Numbered from the stretch's first letter, positions 22,249 to 36,200 are shown. The stretch: DNA of 64,000 bases from Isoetes taiwanensis (GCA_021234155.1 JAJEKV010000013.1:18164746-18228745), one strand, 5' to 3'. Notes: generated from the sequence alone by a model not told the origin. Translations and numbers: made by a program.

Positions 22249-24931
22249 ATGGCTAAAATTCCTCAAAAAATTCAAATTTCTCCTTTAAACACCTCGGCTA
22301 CCCTAAACTTGCAATCTTTGGCTCTTCTTCATAACTATATGCTTCTTCCTGCTGATCAGAGATCCGAGCTCCTCACACAGTTAAGTTCTTTTAATTCTGA
22401 TCCCTCCAAAGTTTGGAAATTTGGAGATTTCTCTTACTTGGTTTACTCTGCCAAAGATATGCATCATTTCAGCACCTCTCCTCCTCAATGGGACAATCTT
22501 TCTAATGATCCTCCACTGGATGCCAATGGAGCTCCTTTACAAATGGTCCCGAGGCCTGCTGCTCCATTAATCTCTGATCAGGATCTTGCTGAAGAATTCG
22601 CCTTCCAGCAATCAAGGTCTCCAGTTAACACCCAACCATTCAGAGGTATTCAACTAAATTCCCCTCTGATTTCCTCCAGAATTGATTGTCTTTCAAAATG
22701 TGATGTTATCATCAAAGTCGATTCAGTGGGATTAAGGGTTGAAAAGCTTTGGGATCATTTGCTTAGGCTTCACAAAGGGATCATCATTAACTCTATCTAT
22801 TGGCTCAACTACCCTTATCTTCTAGCTGAATGTGGCTGTGAGAGAACCTCCAATTATTTTCTTAAGCTTGGCAAATCTACCTGTGACACCTATCAGCTTA
22901 CATTTCTTAAATGGTATCCCACCTTGCCTTTGAATGAATTCAGTAAATTTCATGTTGCCTCTGTTACCATGAGTGATCTCAATCCCATCTACTGGAATGT
23001 AGACTGCTTTTCAAAAATTTTCAACTCAATTGGCACATACTTGACAACTGAATTCTCACCTTACAGACCTCCAAAATGCTTTGCTCAAATTGATATATCC
23101 AAAACTGTCCCAACTTCTATAGCTATCACTGATTACTTTGGGAAACAAATTAACTTGCAGCTTAATTAGGTTGGTTTACCAAGTATTTGCCAAAAGTGTA
23201 ACCATAGACATAATCATCTTGAACAATGTGACAACGTGGTTGTTAACACAAGTGTGAAGGAGAACATCACCAATCAGACTGGTCTCCCTCAAGTCAAATC
23301 AATCTCAGGGAATCAGGAAAATAGGCAATCCACTCCTTGGAAAAGAATTAATGGGAGTCAGAAGAGAATCTCTAAGCAAAGAGAACTAAAAGCTAGGGAA
23401 GTTTCTCCCAAGGGTCTTGATGCTGCTCTACCTCAAAATTTCTCATATGCTCTTGACAGTCAGTCAAAGGTCAAGATTCTCAACAAAGGCATTCTTATAA
23501 AAGAAAATTCTGCAGCTCCACAAAATAACACAGGTGGTTCTGACACAAGCAAGAATTCCTTATATAATAGATCAGATTCTCTGAATTCTAGATTACTGAA
23601 AGAAAAGATGCCTTTGACTACAAAGAATTTTGATCTTCACGGTACTTTGAAGAATATTCTCAGCCATTCTAATTCAAAACGAGAAATATCAACAATTAAA
23701 ATATCGCCACTTTACGTAAATGGCAAGAAAAACTTTATTTCAAGATATTCTACAGGTACATCTTCAGATACAGATTATGAAGTTCCATTAATTATGGAAG
23801 GAAATACCAATATTTCTACTGATAAACAATGTAATTACACTATCAAGCTGGATAGCCAAATCAAAAACACAAGCTAGTATGGCAAAAGCAAATCTGACAA
23901 ATCTGGAATTTAAGTTTTGTCAATGTCTTCTGAGGAGGATCATGATATTATTTGCTCCAACAACTTCAGTGTTCTTGCAGACCTAAATGAAGACTACTTG
24001 GATGGTAATTTGGAATCAAACTTGGATCCAAATTTGTTCCCAAATAAGACTGTTCACCCCCCAGACCCTTCTCATATTATTTCCAAGAAAATTGATCTCC
24101 CCGAACCTTCAATTGCTCAATTACCTCAAGTTGACCTTATTGACCTCTCTCCCTCTTTTTCCACTGAACCAAATATCCTTCCTTGCCATAAACAGGATGA
24201 GATTATTTCCCCATACACTGAATCTTTGTTAAAAGAGTTAATTGTACCATCAGTTGGATATGAGGTTACAATCTCAACAGATCAGGCATATCAAACAAAA
24301 ATGGAAAATTTGAAAAGTTTTTTGGACAAAGAACCAGCAAAGGTTTCAGATTCAGCATGTGACAATCATATAAGCCAGGAGTTACTTATGGACACTTTCG
24401 AATATCTGAAAACAATCCTGCCTCAAGGAATTCTGAAGAAATTCAACATCAGAATATGCAGACTCAACTTTGTTCCAGGCAAGATCTTTCCTCTATAGAC
24501 TTTAATTCCTTTCATTCTCAAGGTAAAAGCAAGTTTAATGCTATTAACTCTTGTGATAATTCTGAGTTAAATCCTAATATGGTTTCTTCTGATCCTAAAG
24601 CTTGCTGTAACTCTAAATTTTGGACTTGTCCTCATGCTACTAATACTGAATCTGACACTGATCTGGAAAAAGAAAATCTATGCCCTCAAGGTAACATATC
24701 TACTGATTCTTGGGATGATGATTCCTATTTAATCAATAATTCTATTCATACAACTCTGATAACCCGCAAAGGTAATCGATCACTTCTTCTACTTCTATTT
24801 CTCAAAGAAGACATAATAAAAGGAAAAAGAAATTGAAATCAGGCAAGCTCAAAGGGACCTCATATCTCTCAAGTACTCCAGCTGCTAATACAAGAAATAG
24901 CTTGAGAAGGATCACTAGGAGCCACTGCTCT
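22249..24931 (+). pseudogene. LINE ORF1 (Gag-like RNA-binding protein), broken
   Basis: From the ATG at 22249 one frame runs to 23877, interrupted by a TAG at 23167. It resumes at 23917 after TAG and TAA codons and continues to 24498 without any frame change. Near 24400 the frame shifts and the rest follows at 24456-24836, ending near NTRNSLRRITRSHCS. Typical plant L1 ORF1 parts are visible: an N-terminal RNA-binding region with KWYPTLPLNEF, then GLPSICQKC with HNHLEQC, a diverged CCHC knuckle, then a low-complexity region and FSVLADLNED. In this family the protein coats the LINE RNA. The stop at 23167 lies directly before the knuckle, at a position that would normally be Tyr or similar. Confidence 0.8.
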
Positions 24932-24982
24932 TAATTTGTCTTTGGATCTGTCCTCCTCGACTTTATCTCCCTATCTTTCTTA

Positions 24983-27900
24983 ATGAAGATTCTCTCTTGG
25001 AATCTCAGGGGAATCAAAGGCCCTCTTAAGAGGAGAAGGGCAATTTCTCAAATCAGATCCTACAACTCAAGATATCATTCTTCTTGGGAGCTCGGGCTCC
25101 CAAACTTTGAGTGCTCAATCTTGGTGATTGGATTGGTCAAAGCTACTCCTCAATTTGATTGAGGCCTCGCACATTATCACAGGTATTTGTATTATTTGGA
25201 GGAATTTCATTCATGAAAATGTTTACAATAGTCCTTGCAGAACTTGGCAGTCTGTCATTCTTAAGCATGGTGATCTCTCCTTTGGTATTATCAACATCTA
25301 TGCCTCCACTGATTCTAGAGCTCGAGAAAAAACTTGGCTGGAACTCAATACATGGCTTCTCTCTCAAACCTGTCAAACATGGATTTTAGGTTTCAACAAT
25401 ACCCCTACTTGGGATCTTAAATGTGGCAAGAATCTTAACATGTTTGTTTCTGAGAGGACCAACTGGGATTATTTTCTGGATCAACATCTTTTTAATTATA
25501 TCCCCTCATCTACTGCAAGATTTACCTGGCCCAATAAGCAAACTGGAAATGCTAGAGTATTCTGCACCCTAGACAGATTCTATATAAATAATATTTCTAA
25601 TTCTTTCTGGGATAATTGTGTAGTTTTTTTTTTTTTTTTTTTTTTTGAAGAAATGGCAGATTTTTGTATTCATTAGATCATGAAATACATTAGGCTAGCT
25701 ATATAGTAGTAGCTAGTATAAAAAAGTAGTACCTCTCCTTTATAATATAGGAGTATGTAGTTACTGTTAAACAAAAACCTCATAGGCACTCGCCTTGAGT
25801 TTTGCAAAATATCTAACTTAATATAGACTATAAATAGAAGTCCCAATAAAAGATAAAAGATAAGTACTAAACTGTTTTAGTATCAGACTGTTTTATGCTG
25901 TTGCAAATAAAGAGTCCTGAGGTTGGCTTTTAAGACATGTCGACCTCTGCCTGCATAAGATCATCAACGGTGAACTCAGCAATAACCTGTCTCCCAAAGA
26001 TCTGCAACCAATCATCCAGCTCCTGTTGTTCAGTAGACTCATTGCTATTTCAATCCTCTGTCCTTGTTCCTTCTCGTACAATTTTTTGAAGATAGGTTTC
26101 AGTGTATTGTGTTCCCACACAGCCTCAGTTTTCAGAATCCTCTTGACTACCTTTGTGTAGTTTTCAGTGATGAATCCACATCTATATCTGACCACCAACC
26201 TCAATTCTTGTCTACCAAGCATAATATTATCATGAAAAGGTCAGGAAATATCCCCTTCAAGCTAAATTGTTCTCTTCTTGACTCTGACACATTCACTGCT
26301 GAATTTACATCATTCTACAATTCCTTGCCAAGAGTGAGAGCAGAAAACTCCATGAAAGCCTTTTATTCTAATATCAAGCTCTCTAAATCTTGGATAAAAA
26401 GCTGGTCCAAGAATCTTCATGACTCCAAAATTGCTGAGAAGAACAATTATCTCCAGAGAATGAAAGAAGTAAGATTAAATCTCCAAACTGATCCTTTGAA
26501 TTCTAATCTCCATAGGCTAGAGGAAAATCTTGAAATGTCCATTAGAGCTATAGAAGAACATGATGCCAAAGGTGCTGTTATCAGGAGTAAACTTAAATAC
26601 CATTCTTGTATGGACAGCAGTAATTCAAAAATTTTCTACAAGGTGGCCAAAAATAGGATCCTGAAAACCCAGTTATCTCATATTGTCAAGGATGATGGAT
26701 CCTCAATCTCAGATCATTCTGATATCTCCAATTTCTTCCATGACAAGTATAAGGATATCTTTGCTAAGCCATCTGATAATATTGCTCAATCTATCTAGGG
26801 AAATAATTTCAAAGACTTCTTGAGCAATCTGCCAAACACATATCCTATTTCCACTTCTCCTGACATTGAGAATCTCCCTCCGAAGGCGAGAAAATTCTAC
26901 TATACAATCTCTTGGGAAAAAAAAAAGCCACAGGTCTGATGGTGCGCCTATTGAATTCTACATTAAATTTTGGGATATCATTAAATGGACTGTTGCACAT
27001 GATTCATGGTTTTTGGAATCTCAATCACTTACATCCCTCTATCTGCTCTGGATTTATCACCATGATCCCAAAAGTTGACAACCCTTCCAAATTTATTCAC
27101 TGGAGGCCTATTTCCTTAACTAATTCTTCCTATAAGATCTGTGCTAAAATAGTTGCCAAATCTTGAGAAAGTTATCAGCTCATGCCAATACGCTTTCCTC
27201 CCTAATAGATTTATTCTTGATAACTATATTGCGACTATGGAGGGTCTTCACTTTGAATTCCTTGACTAAACAGCAATTGCATTTTGTTAAAGCCGGATTT
27301 CTCCAAAGCATTCGATCTTGTCGGATGGGGACTTCCTAGAATTTGCCTTAATTAAGCTTGGCTATCTCCGAAAGATTATTAAGCTCATTATTGGTCTCAA
27401 TCAAAGATCTCAATATGCCATCTTAATAAATGGATCTCCTCTAAATTCTTCCCTTTGGCAGAGGTGTTAGGGGTGTCCATTAGCTCCTATATTTATTTAT
27501 TGCGGTGGTGAAATGCTTACCTTTGCCATTCACTATTACCGAGAATGCATGCAATCTACATGGTCTCACTCTTCGACGACAATTCAACACTCACTATATC
27601 TCAATATGCGATGATACCTTCATTTGTTAAAAAATGATCCAATAAACATTGATTCTTTCTTCGGGATCATTGACTCTTTCGATCTTTGCCGGGGTTTATT
27701 TAAAACGAGGGGACAAGTGTGTCATAATTGGGGATATTTCGTGGATAGCATCTCCGGAATTAAATGCATTCATTCAAATGACTCTACCAAACTTTTGGCA
27801 TGCCCCCTATCCTCGAATCCATCTATTAAAGGTCTTTGGTCCCCAATTATTTCTGGATCAAGAAGAAGTTGTCAAATTATGGTTCTTGTCTTTCCTTAGT

Positions 27901-29720
27901 AGCTAGCGAACTATCATTGCCAACTTTCGGCCATTACCCGACTCCACATCTATTTTCATCTCAGCCCTCCTTGCCCCCAAAAATCTATCTATCAACAACT
28001 TGAAAGGATTATCGGGAATTTTATCCGGGGCAAACATCATATGGTAAATTGGAAATCTGTTTCTAAAAAGTAAAATTCATGGGGGGGCTTGGTTGCAAAA
28101 TCTTCTTCTCCAAGGTTATGCATTAGCGGTAAGTATGTATGGAGATCCCTGTTTCAATCAAATAACCACTCAATATTTATTAAACACGGCTATCTTTGTA
28201 GTTTTATAAAGGGCATCCCTCTGTGTCTCATCACCGCCTTCTTCGCGCCTTCTTCAATCTTTCTCGGCTCCAACACATCTCCTCCTGATGAGAACATTAT
28301 TCTAGCCCTGGAACCTATCTCATAGAGCCTTCAAACATGTTGACCTTCAAGCTTGCCATCTTAGATCTCTATTTTTACGGAATCCGCTTTATCCAATGAT
28401 ACTTCATCCCTCCGGCTATAATTCATCCTAGAATTTACAAGAAATGGAGTGAATTCAATTTCCTCACTTTGGGGATCTCGAGAGTCAACAACGGATGGAT
28501 CACTTGGACCCGCCTTCAAGAAAATTAGGGGAACAATTTCGTCCGGAATCTTTTCAAGCATATCTTTTTCGGAAAATTAATGAATCTAATTTAGACTCTA
28601 ATTCCATTTCCTCTCATGATTGGACCTTGAACAACAAACATACATACAAAAAGTTTCCCGATATACAAATTTAGAGTAAATCTGATTCAGCTTCCAAAGC
28701 TAAAATTTCCCGGAATATCTCCACTGACATCGAGCATAAATTGTTTCAAAGTGTTTGGAAATCCTTCTTATCTCCAAAGGTCAAATACTTTATTTGGCTT
28801 ATTGCAAATGGTAGTGTTCCAAACCTTCAATCTCTTGCCAGACATCAGTCTAGAAATGCAGTTCCTATTGATTCTCATTGTCCCTTGCAATGTAATGAAA
28901 TTGAAGATTTGAATCATATTTCTTATGTCCCAAGTTAAATTCCTTTTTTGCCTTTGTTTCCTCGCCAGAATTTACAATTCCCAAGCCCAATTGCCTTCTA
29001 AATTCCCTTCTAAATGATGATGCTTTTATTAACTCTTTAAATTTTATAGCATTATGGAACATTTGGAAACATAGGAATAGATGCTTACATGGCAAGCATT
29101 CAGTTTCATGTACCTGGATCAAATTGCATTTTATTTATGATCTAGAGCTGTCAGCCACTTATAACAAAAGGGAAACACATTTCGAGGAGAGATGGAATCA
29201 TTTGGGAGTCTTCAATGGTCACTTTAATTTGTTTAGATTACATTGTCATGATGAATTTGCTAACAGTGACATTTTATCTATCAGATTACATGATCAATTC
29301 AGGAGGGATCTAGAACATGAATATCAGATTTATGTTGAACAGCTGATGGACAATGATATTGAATCTTTGGACAGGTCTAGTTAGGGGCAGAACTGAGGTG
29401 GACATCCTTGATATTCCTGATAGTGAGCTTGATTGGACCATTGAATTCTGCAGAGGCACTTATCTAATGCATGAGTTATGGTGGTTCTTAGATAGATTTG
29501 GCAAAACAACATGTCGAAAGGCGGTTTGATTTCTACAGGGGATGCTACTATTATCATAGAGGAATGGCAGATGCTTATGGTTCTCTCATCCTTATGAGGG
29601 CCACTATTAACTCTGATACTCTGATTCAGGAACTTAACTGGGGGAACAATCGAATCCTCATCATTAAGCCAGATTACCCAGCTCATTTCAACTATCTTAA
29701 CTTTTACCATTTTTAACTTA
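24983..29720 (+). pseudogene. LINE ORF2 (endonuclease, reverse transcriptase, RNase H-like tail), broken
   Basis: The start MKILSWNLRGIKGP at 24983 is the usual beginning of a plant LINE endonuclease. The endonuclease continues through INIYAST and ILGFNNTP, where GDFN has lost its Asp. After the nested insertion come SDHQPQF and the linker helix region to 26798. The reverse transcriptase then follows in pieces: IEFYIKFW, MIPKVDNPSKF, WRPISLTN, a decayed KADFSKAFD (27290-27320), GCPLAPIF (27474) and CDDTFIC (27605), where FADD is expected. A zinc-binding RT domain (SPKVKYFIWLIANGSVP, CPLQC..IEDLNH) lies at 28741-28930, and IWKHRNRCLHGKHS near 29060-29100. Frameshifts are frequent between 26800 and 28700, so this part is more damaged than ORF1. 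Confidence 0.8.
25616..26164 (-). mobile_element. Retroposed insertion nested in the LINE, 12-bp TSD
   Basis: The 12-mer TTGTGTAGTTTT occurs at 25616-25627 and again at 26153-26164, flanking a 525-bp insert. Its T-run at the left marks the poly(A) tail of a minus-strand retroposon, and the LINE reading resumes correctly after the second repeat. On the minus strand the insert begins within a coding stretch (KTEAVWEHNTLKPIFKK, then in a shifted frame QELDDWLQIFGRQV and FTVDDLMQAEVDMS, stop). About 300 bases of AT-rich 3' UTR follow, then a T/A-rich end CTTCAAAA. The parent is not recognised: it could be a 5'-truncated LINE or a retrocopy of a host mRNA. Confidence 0.85.
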
Positions 29721-30085
29721 GCCTTCCCAATCCTATCTTCTACCACTTTCCTTTTGTCTATCTTTTGGCTCCATAATTTACCATCTAAGCATCCTCTCAT
29801 GGTTTGAAATCCACTTGAATCTCGACTATCGGTTCTATTGCAGGTCTTCTATTATTCAAGCGTGGTTTTATCATGTTTTACCTTCATATCACTATTTCAC
29901 TCACTGTTGCTCCAGCAGACTCTTTGTGGATCCTCAATCCACATCTATGTTATAATTATTGTAATTACTGCTATTACCTACAGTTCTTTTGTCATGTTCC
30001 CACATTGACAATGAACTTTATTGTACTTTTCTTCTATAATTAATGGAAAAAACTTCATTCTCTCAAAAAAAAAAAAAAACCCGTC

Positions 30086-30494
30086 ACCAACTAGCATACG
30101 CTAGACCAGCATCTACCTCGGTCAATCCCTTGGTAGTATTATCATCCTACTATCTAAACTGAACAAGCCAGTCTAGACTAGTACCTCTTTTTCCAAAGCC
30201 TAAATAATTTGAAGACCATTGATAACTGACTACAACTTAAAGCATATGCCTGATGAGACTGAAACTCTTTTCCATATATTTAGACTGAGCCAAAAAGAAG
30301 AACTACATCTTTTAGACCTTTATCAACGTGTCACATCATATCTTGAATCATGTCATCTTTACGGATGAAATTAGATCATTCACCCTAAATACCTTCAATC
30401 ATATTTCATGTTTGAAATACAGAAGTATAAAAGCATTCTAGAAATGAAAGTTGACAATAATAACCGGTTTTGACTCTGTTTTACGTCATTAAGA
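30086..30494. other. Unassigned spacer between two LINEs
   Basis: About 400 bases with no recognisable coding or repeat structure. If the target duplication CCCGTC is right, this is the original right flank of the LINE insertion site. Confidence 0.4.
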
Positions 30495-33200
30495 TTTTTT
30501 TTTTTTTTTTTTTGAAGGACGAAAGCCAAAAAGTTTATTAATCGAGGAAAAAAGTACAAAATTTACATGTCTCATCTAACCGTGTAAGCACAGAGATGCC
30601 ATGGGAACACGAGCACGGAGCACAATGTACTTTACCCGTAATAGGAGACTAATGATAAGAATCAATTCAAGATATTGCCCGAATCCGATTATCGTTCCAC
30701 CGGTTTGTCAAAGGGGAAGAACACTTCGTGAGGGTCAATATCTTTTTCAGGCCACTATAATAACACTGCGGTAAAAAAATAAATGCCAACGGAACCAAGA
30801 TGAAATGCCCTTTGTTTAGCCGGAGGCCATGCGTTGGGATAGGGCGCCAAAGAATGCATCGGCCATCAATGTCTTATATTAAACAAACCTTTTTAGCCGA
30901 CCATCTTTGGGTTGAACCTCGGGACAATCAAAGCGACAATGCTCAAGAGTCTCAACGTCCGAAGGCTCCTCCCATCACTATGGGGATATGCGAGGGATCA
31001 TAAAGCGATGCCGAAGGCATGTCCCATGGACTTGTGGATAACACGCCACCCTACGGAGTATAGAGACTTTAGGTTGGAGCAACCTATCCCAAAGCCATCG
31101 CCATATTTCGACACAAAGTGGGTTGTGGAACATGTAGGTGCCACCCATCTGGCAACCAAGGGGTTGTGGTGCTAAAAAGAAGGCTTTATTCGATCGACAA
31201 ATTGCTTGCCTTTTGTGAATATTTTCATGAAATGATTTCATGGCACCCCTTCGAAGACCAACTTGCACTATGAGAGGCAAATTTTCATGCAACCTTCTCC
31301 CATAGAGATACATCCCAACGAGAGGCCTCGGACTTTGCCTGAAATTCAAAGCCAAGACAAGAAAACCCTCCTCATACCATGCTTTAAATAGAGACAACAC
31401 CGCAAGAACCCATCATCCTCTGTGTAGGGGATGAACCGGCTGCCAATGGAGTCTTGTGGGGAGAAGGCGGTGGTGCCACCACCATGGTCTCCATAGGGTG
31501 TGGATAGAGGGCAAGGCCGAAGAAAAGATGTCCGATCTGCCTCCCATTCTTTGCCAACAAGCCACGCTTTCCCGAGAAGCATGAAGGAAAAAGGCTCAAG
31601 TCCAAAATAAGGCCCAATTTAGGACTGGTTTGACGACCTTCTTGCCTAGAGGGACATGCGAGTGACCAAACTTGTCTAAGAAGGAACGTGAACCGAGTCA
31701 TCCTCACCATTCGAGTCTCAAAATGAACTTTGAAATAAGCACTTTGCTCTGCAGAAAGAAGTCCATCATACCCGGACCATCGCCCATTTTGGAAGGATGC
31801 GCCGACCAAGCCACCTTAACCATTAGACCTTCCATCCCCGATTCCTTAAATAAAGTTCGAACTATTGCAATAAGCTCAATGCACTTTGATTCGTGGTGCT
31901 AGCAAGATGGGATGCCATATAAACATGGGTACTACTAAGGACCGAATTTGGGCCTTTGTAATTTTACACTGCAAGAGACAACTTAGCAAAGTGGACCACC
32001 GAACAAGTGCTTCTCCAAACCCCTAATGATCTCCTCCCATGCAGCCCCCATGGTAACATGGATACCAACCGGAATCCCCAACAACTTGATGGCCTGTCCA
32101 TAAGTAATTTCCATGGATAATCGTTGAACACATGCGAACCGGATTATCCAATGTCCACAAAAATGTACATGCCTTGCCACCCACAAGAACAGGAAGCGAT
32201 GGAAAAGTGTCTAAAAAGCATTTTGGCAGCAACAAGATTTTCATCATTAGCGACTAGGAAGAGGAATGTCGTCACCGCATATTGATTGCAAACCTCTTGT
32301 GTGCGTTCTCCATTGAGACCATGGAGAAGTCCCTACGTGTCGTTGCAATGGTGAATAAGCTGTGACAAAGCCCTGCAACAATTGTGAAAACAATGGTGCT
32401 AAAGGGCATCCTAGCGAATACCACGACCAAGTGAAAGGCATGTGACGACTCACCATGGAGCAGGCGACGGTCGCCCCGCGTAGATATCTTCGACTTCATA
32501 ATATCGAGCGTGAATTGTTCCCCAAATCCCAATCTTAGCATACAACTTCGCATGAATTCCCGGTGACAAGTCATAAGCTTTTGCAAAATCAAAAGCTTAA
32601 GATATACAACCGGAAGGTTTTGCCCTACGTGCCCAATAAAATTCCCTCATAGCGCGGCGGCAACATTATTCAAAATGCCACCCGTTTGGAAGAAAAATCC
32701 ATGCGGGTTGTTGAGATGGACTTCTGCCAAGATGTCCTTTACCCGGCTGCAAAGCCTTGGAGAAGATCTTATATACGGATGACGCCAATCGAAATAGTCT
32801 GAGGATCCTTGACCTTGGGGATGAGTGAGATGGCACCTGTGTTTTAGAATTCTATCCAACGCGGGGACCTCTTTTTTTAAAGTCCGGAAAAGCATCATAC
32901 ACATATCTTAAAGCATTCCCAATACTCTTTTCCAACTCAATTGGCAAACCATCCAAAAACGGGCATTTGCCTCTTTTCGACCTCAAAGACTCCATGATTT
33001 TAAATCGTCACCGGTCATAACCACCTCTCTATTGACTTCATGTTGCTCACCGTAGATGATGGGGAAAATCCTAGATAAAACAGCATCTTGCATTTCTGAT
33101 TGAAAGGGAAGATGCTTCTCAGCAAAAAATGTCTGCTGACACCAAGCTTGTTTCCCAGCTACAGCTATAGTCTCTTTTCGAAATCTCCATCATTCTTGAA
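30495..33200 (-). pseudogene. Antisense LINE relic (reverse transcriptase region)
   Basis: A T-run at 30495-30514 marks the poly(A) end. Reading the minus strand from 33190: FAEKHLPFQSEMQDAV, then GKCPFLDGLPIE (the entry block of a LINE reverse transcriptase) near 32980-32930, then IPKVKDPQTIS-like sequence near 32810, then GCPLAPLF at about 32400 and CGDDIPL (for FADD) at about 32265. Downstream blocks to 30800 include SRRPCV-type short frames without clear domains. Many frameshifts break it and no ORF1 is visible. It is of the same general L1-type class as 22001-30079 but clearly diverged from it. Confidence 0.7.
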
Positions 33201-36200
33201 GCCTAGTCCAACTACAAAAGCAAAGGGAACAATGGGAAGAAAATCCCGCACTGCGATGTCAATCAAGACTCGTTAGCCGCGTAAAAGCAGATCAGGCAAG
33301 GGCCAAAAGGTACATTGGGATTTTCAGCTCTTCGCTGATTACCCATTGTGCCTTTTGCCCTGCCACTTAGAAAAAGCTAAAAGAATGAAAGGAGAAAAAA
33401 GCAACTGCGTAGACTCGTCCAATAAAAAATACAATGGCAAATTGACTTAGCTAAATTCTATGCCATTTCAGAAATATTTATGCATTTGCATATTAAATGA
33501 TGCCATCATGAGTATATAGGCCATCGAATCAGCTTATATCAATCTATCAAGATTTTTGAGTCTGGTACACTCAGCACCATCATCACACCATATGCACAAA
33601 CCTGTTCATAAAGATTACGTGACAATTTGAATATCCTCCCATGTAAGAGCAATGATAAGTCCATAAGACTTGTATAAGTAAAGGGTATTTTGCTGTAAGC
33701 TCATGTCACATGGACTTGGAAACAAATTTAACCTAAAAGTTCAGCTTGTAACATACTGCTGTAAGCAGAGATGCGAAGAAATAGAAGTATTATGGATGCA
33801 TTTTCCAGTATAAAGTCAAGTAACTGCATGCTAGAGTTTTATCTAACAACCAAAGCAGTAAGAAAATAGAAGGCTTTACTTAGCAAATCAATTGCATTCT
33901 CTGTATACATTTAGAAGACTGACTCCAAAAATATTTCATAAAACCTGAATGATTCTGGAAGTTGTCACTATGGGCAGTTGCAAGTCCTTCATGCAATTCG
34001 AACTGGAACTATGCTATACATGGCATCTGCACAGTCCTCCAAGCTTTCGCCTTGGATCTCTAGATGGTGAAGAAAAGCTGTCCAAAAAACTGGCTCTTCA
34101 TTTGAAGCGATAACCAGCTTATCGGCAAAAAACGTAGCTTATCCAGGCTTCTGTATTATGGAAAATTGGCTTTCATAACATGACCCAGAACTTGCTAAAG
34201 AACATGCTAAAGATCTGGCATAAGACTCATGCATCCCAACTTCGTACTTCCAAGGCATGAACTGTAGCTATAGAGTACAGTATTTCAGAGTTCTTTTTGG
34301 ATTGAAGTATTGCTACCAGAGAAGACATGAAGCAACAAAGCCTACTGCAAGAGAAGACATGAATCCGTGAGCCCATATTTGGGGCATATGTTTCGAGTCC
34401 TTGGAGATCCGGACTGGCTGTTGCATGTAGCCGCTCAAAACTAGGGCATCAGAGAAACTCTAAGACTTGCGTTTTCCGTTCAACCATTCCAGCTTTTCCC
34501 TAATACCTATTCTGGTCAAAGCACACTGCAAACTTGCAGCAAAAATTAAATTCAAAGCACCATTATAAATTTTGGCTGCCATTATTTATACCCATAGGGC
34601 TATCTTCACCATGTTGTACATAACCATAGCCAGTATTCCTTAGAAAGCCAAAGGAGAAACTTTCTATTAATATCAATCTATGCTCCATTCGAATATATCT
34701 ACCATGGTTTGAAAATACATCCGTATTTATCTAAAGAAGAACATTGCATTGTGTATCAAATAACTCCAATTGGTCCAAGTCTGGAATTTCTTAGGTCTCA
34801 ATTGCCTTAATGTGACCAAGGAACGTCCTAGTTCCAGCTTTTTGTCATAATTTTATTGCCATCACTTTGGCTCTAGCCAACACTTGGCTTACTCAAAAGC
34901 GTATATCCCACTGATCATAATTGCACACCATGTATCATTGCCATACAGTCTCCTAATGGATATTTGCTTTAGAATTGACAACAAAAAGACAAACATGCCT
35001 TGCTCAGTTGCCCATAATTGCAATAAAAAAAATAAATAAATAAATAAATAAATATTTCAGGCAAAAAAAAAAAACCAAAAATAATTACATTTGGCATCAG
35101 AAAGAGGGTTCTGGTGTGGACGCATGGGGATTGTTAGGAGCTCTAAATTCCAGGTTGTGGTCAGCGGCCAAATTTGGGCAGAAGCTTTGCTTTAGAGAGT
35201 CGCCTTCCAGGCCTCCAAAATTGTGGGCTATTTATCATATTTGGAAGCCCAAGTTCTGATTGATTCGGCCATTACACAGGGTTATAGAATCGGCTTCTGA
35301 GGAATTTTTTTCTGGGTATTCTTGCCCTCTTTGGTACTGGGATTTAGCTTCTTGAATCCTAATTGTGGAGCAACTCGTTTAGAATTTTGCACGCATCCAC
35401 GCAAAATCGGGGTAATCAACACTAATTGAGAGCTTTGGGGTGCTAAAATTTAAATGGAAACTAGTTAAGGCTTGCCAGGGCTAGTTTGAAGAATCAGCCC
35501 CCTCTATTATAGAATCCAAGCTTGTGCAACGGATTGAAGCAGATGGCCCTTCCCATTGAGCGAATCGGCCCCCCTGGCGCTGAGTACAGGAAAAAATACC
35601 AAAAATCTTGTGTAGTTTGTCTTATCACAGGCGTGGGGAGGGAGGCGGATTAGTTCAATGGAGGGACTCTACTGTAACTTTCCAGGCGGATACACTGATA
35701 GAGGGGGGCAGTTCAACCTCCCCCGTGAGCCAAACCCAAACAATTTAGTTTGGGAATTTCACTTCTTGAATTCTAGTTGTGGAACAGCTCTTTTAGAGTT
35801 TGATACGCATCTTGTCGTAGTCATTTGTCTCTAAATTCAAACTCTTTATTTGTTCTGGATTTGTATGGAATTAATTCTTTGTCAGTCAATTCAATTCAAG
35901 TCTTTGGATTGATTAAACAATTCCAGGTTCTTCACGCTTCCGATTTGCATGACATGGGTCCAAAGGATTAGTTCTATAAATTTGACGTCGGACTTCATTT
36001 GAAGCCCTGGCTATGCCCTGAGCACGCCCGCTCTGCACCAAAATTCCTGAGCAGCGGCTCAATTTCCGTCCTGACCCAGCTCTTCAAAGGCAAGCCGGAG
36101 CTCTATTATTTCCTTTTTGAAAGAAATGCCCCTGCTGGATTTCACATATGTCAAGGATATCGCTCCCGCTATACACAACTTTGCCGATTCGATTATGTTG

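Larger units (their letters stand above)
22001..30079 (+). mobile_element. L1-type LINE, nearly full length, inactivated
   Basis: This element has a 5' UTR (22001-22248), ORF1 (22249-24900), ORF2 (24983-29700) and a 3' end with an A-run at 30065-30079. The hexamer CCCGTC at 21995-22000 recurs immediately after the A-run at 30080-30085, a plausible short target duplication. The left edge also coincides with the point where copy 1 stops matching copy 2. A separate retroposed insertion (25616-26164) splits ORF2. Both ORFs carry stops or frameshifts, so the element cannot move by itself. Confidence 0.85.
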
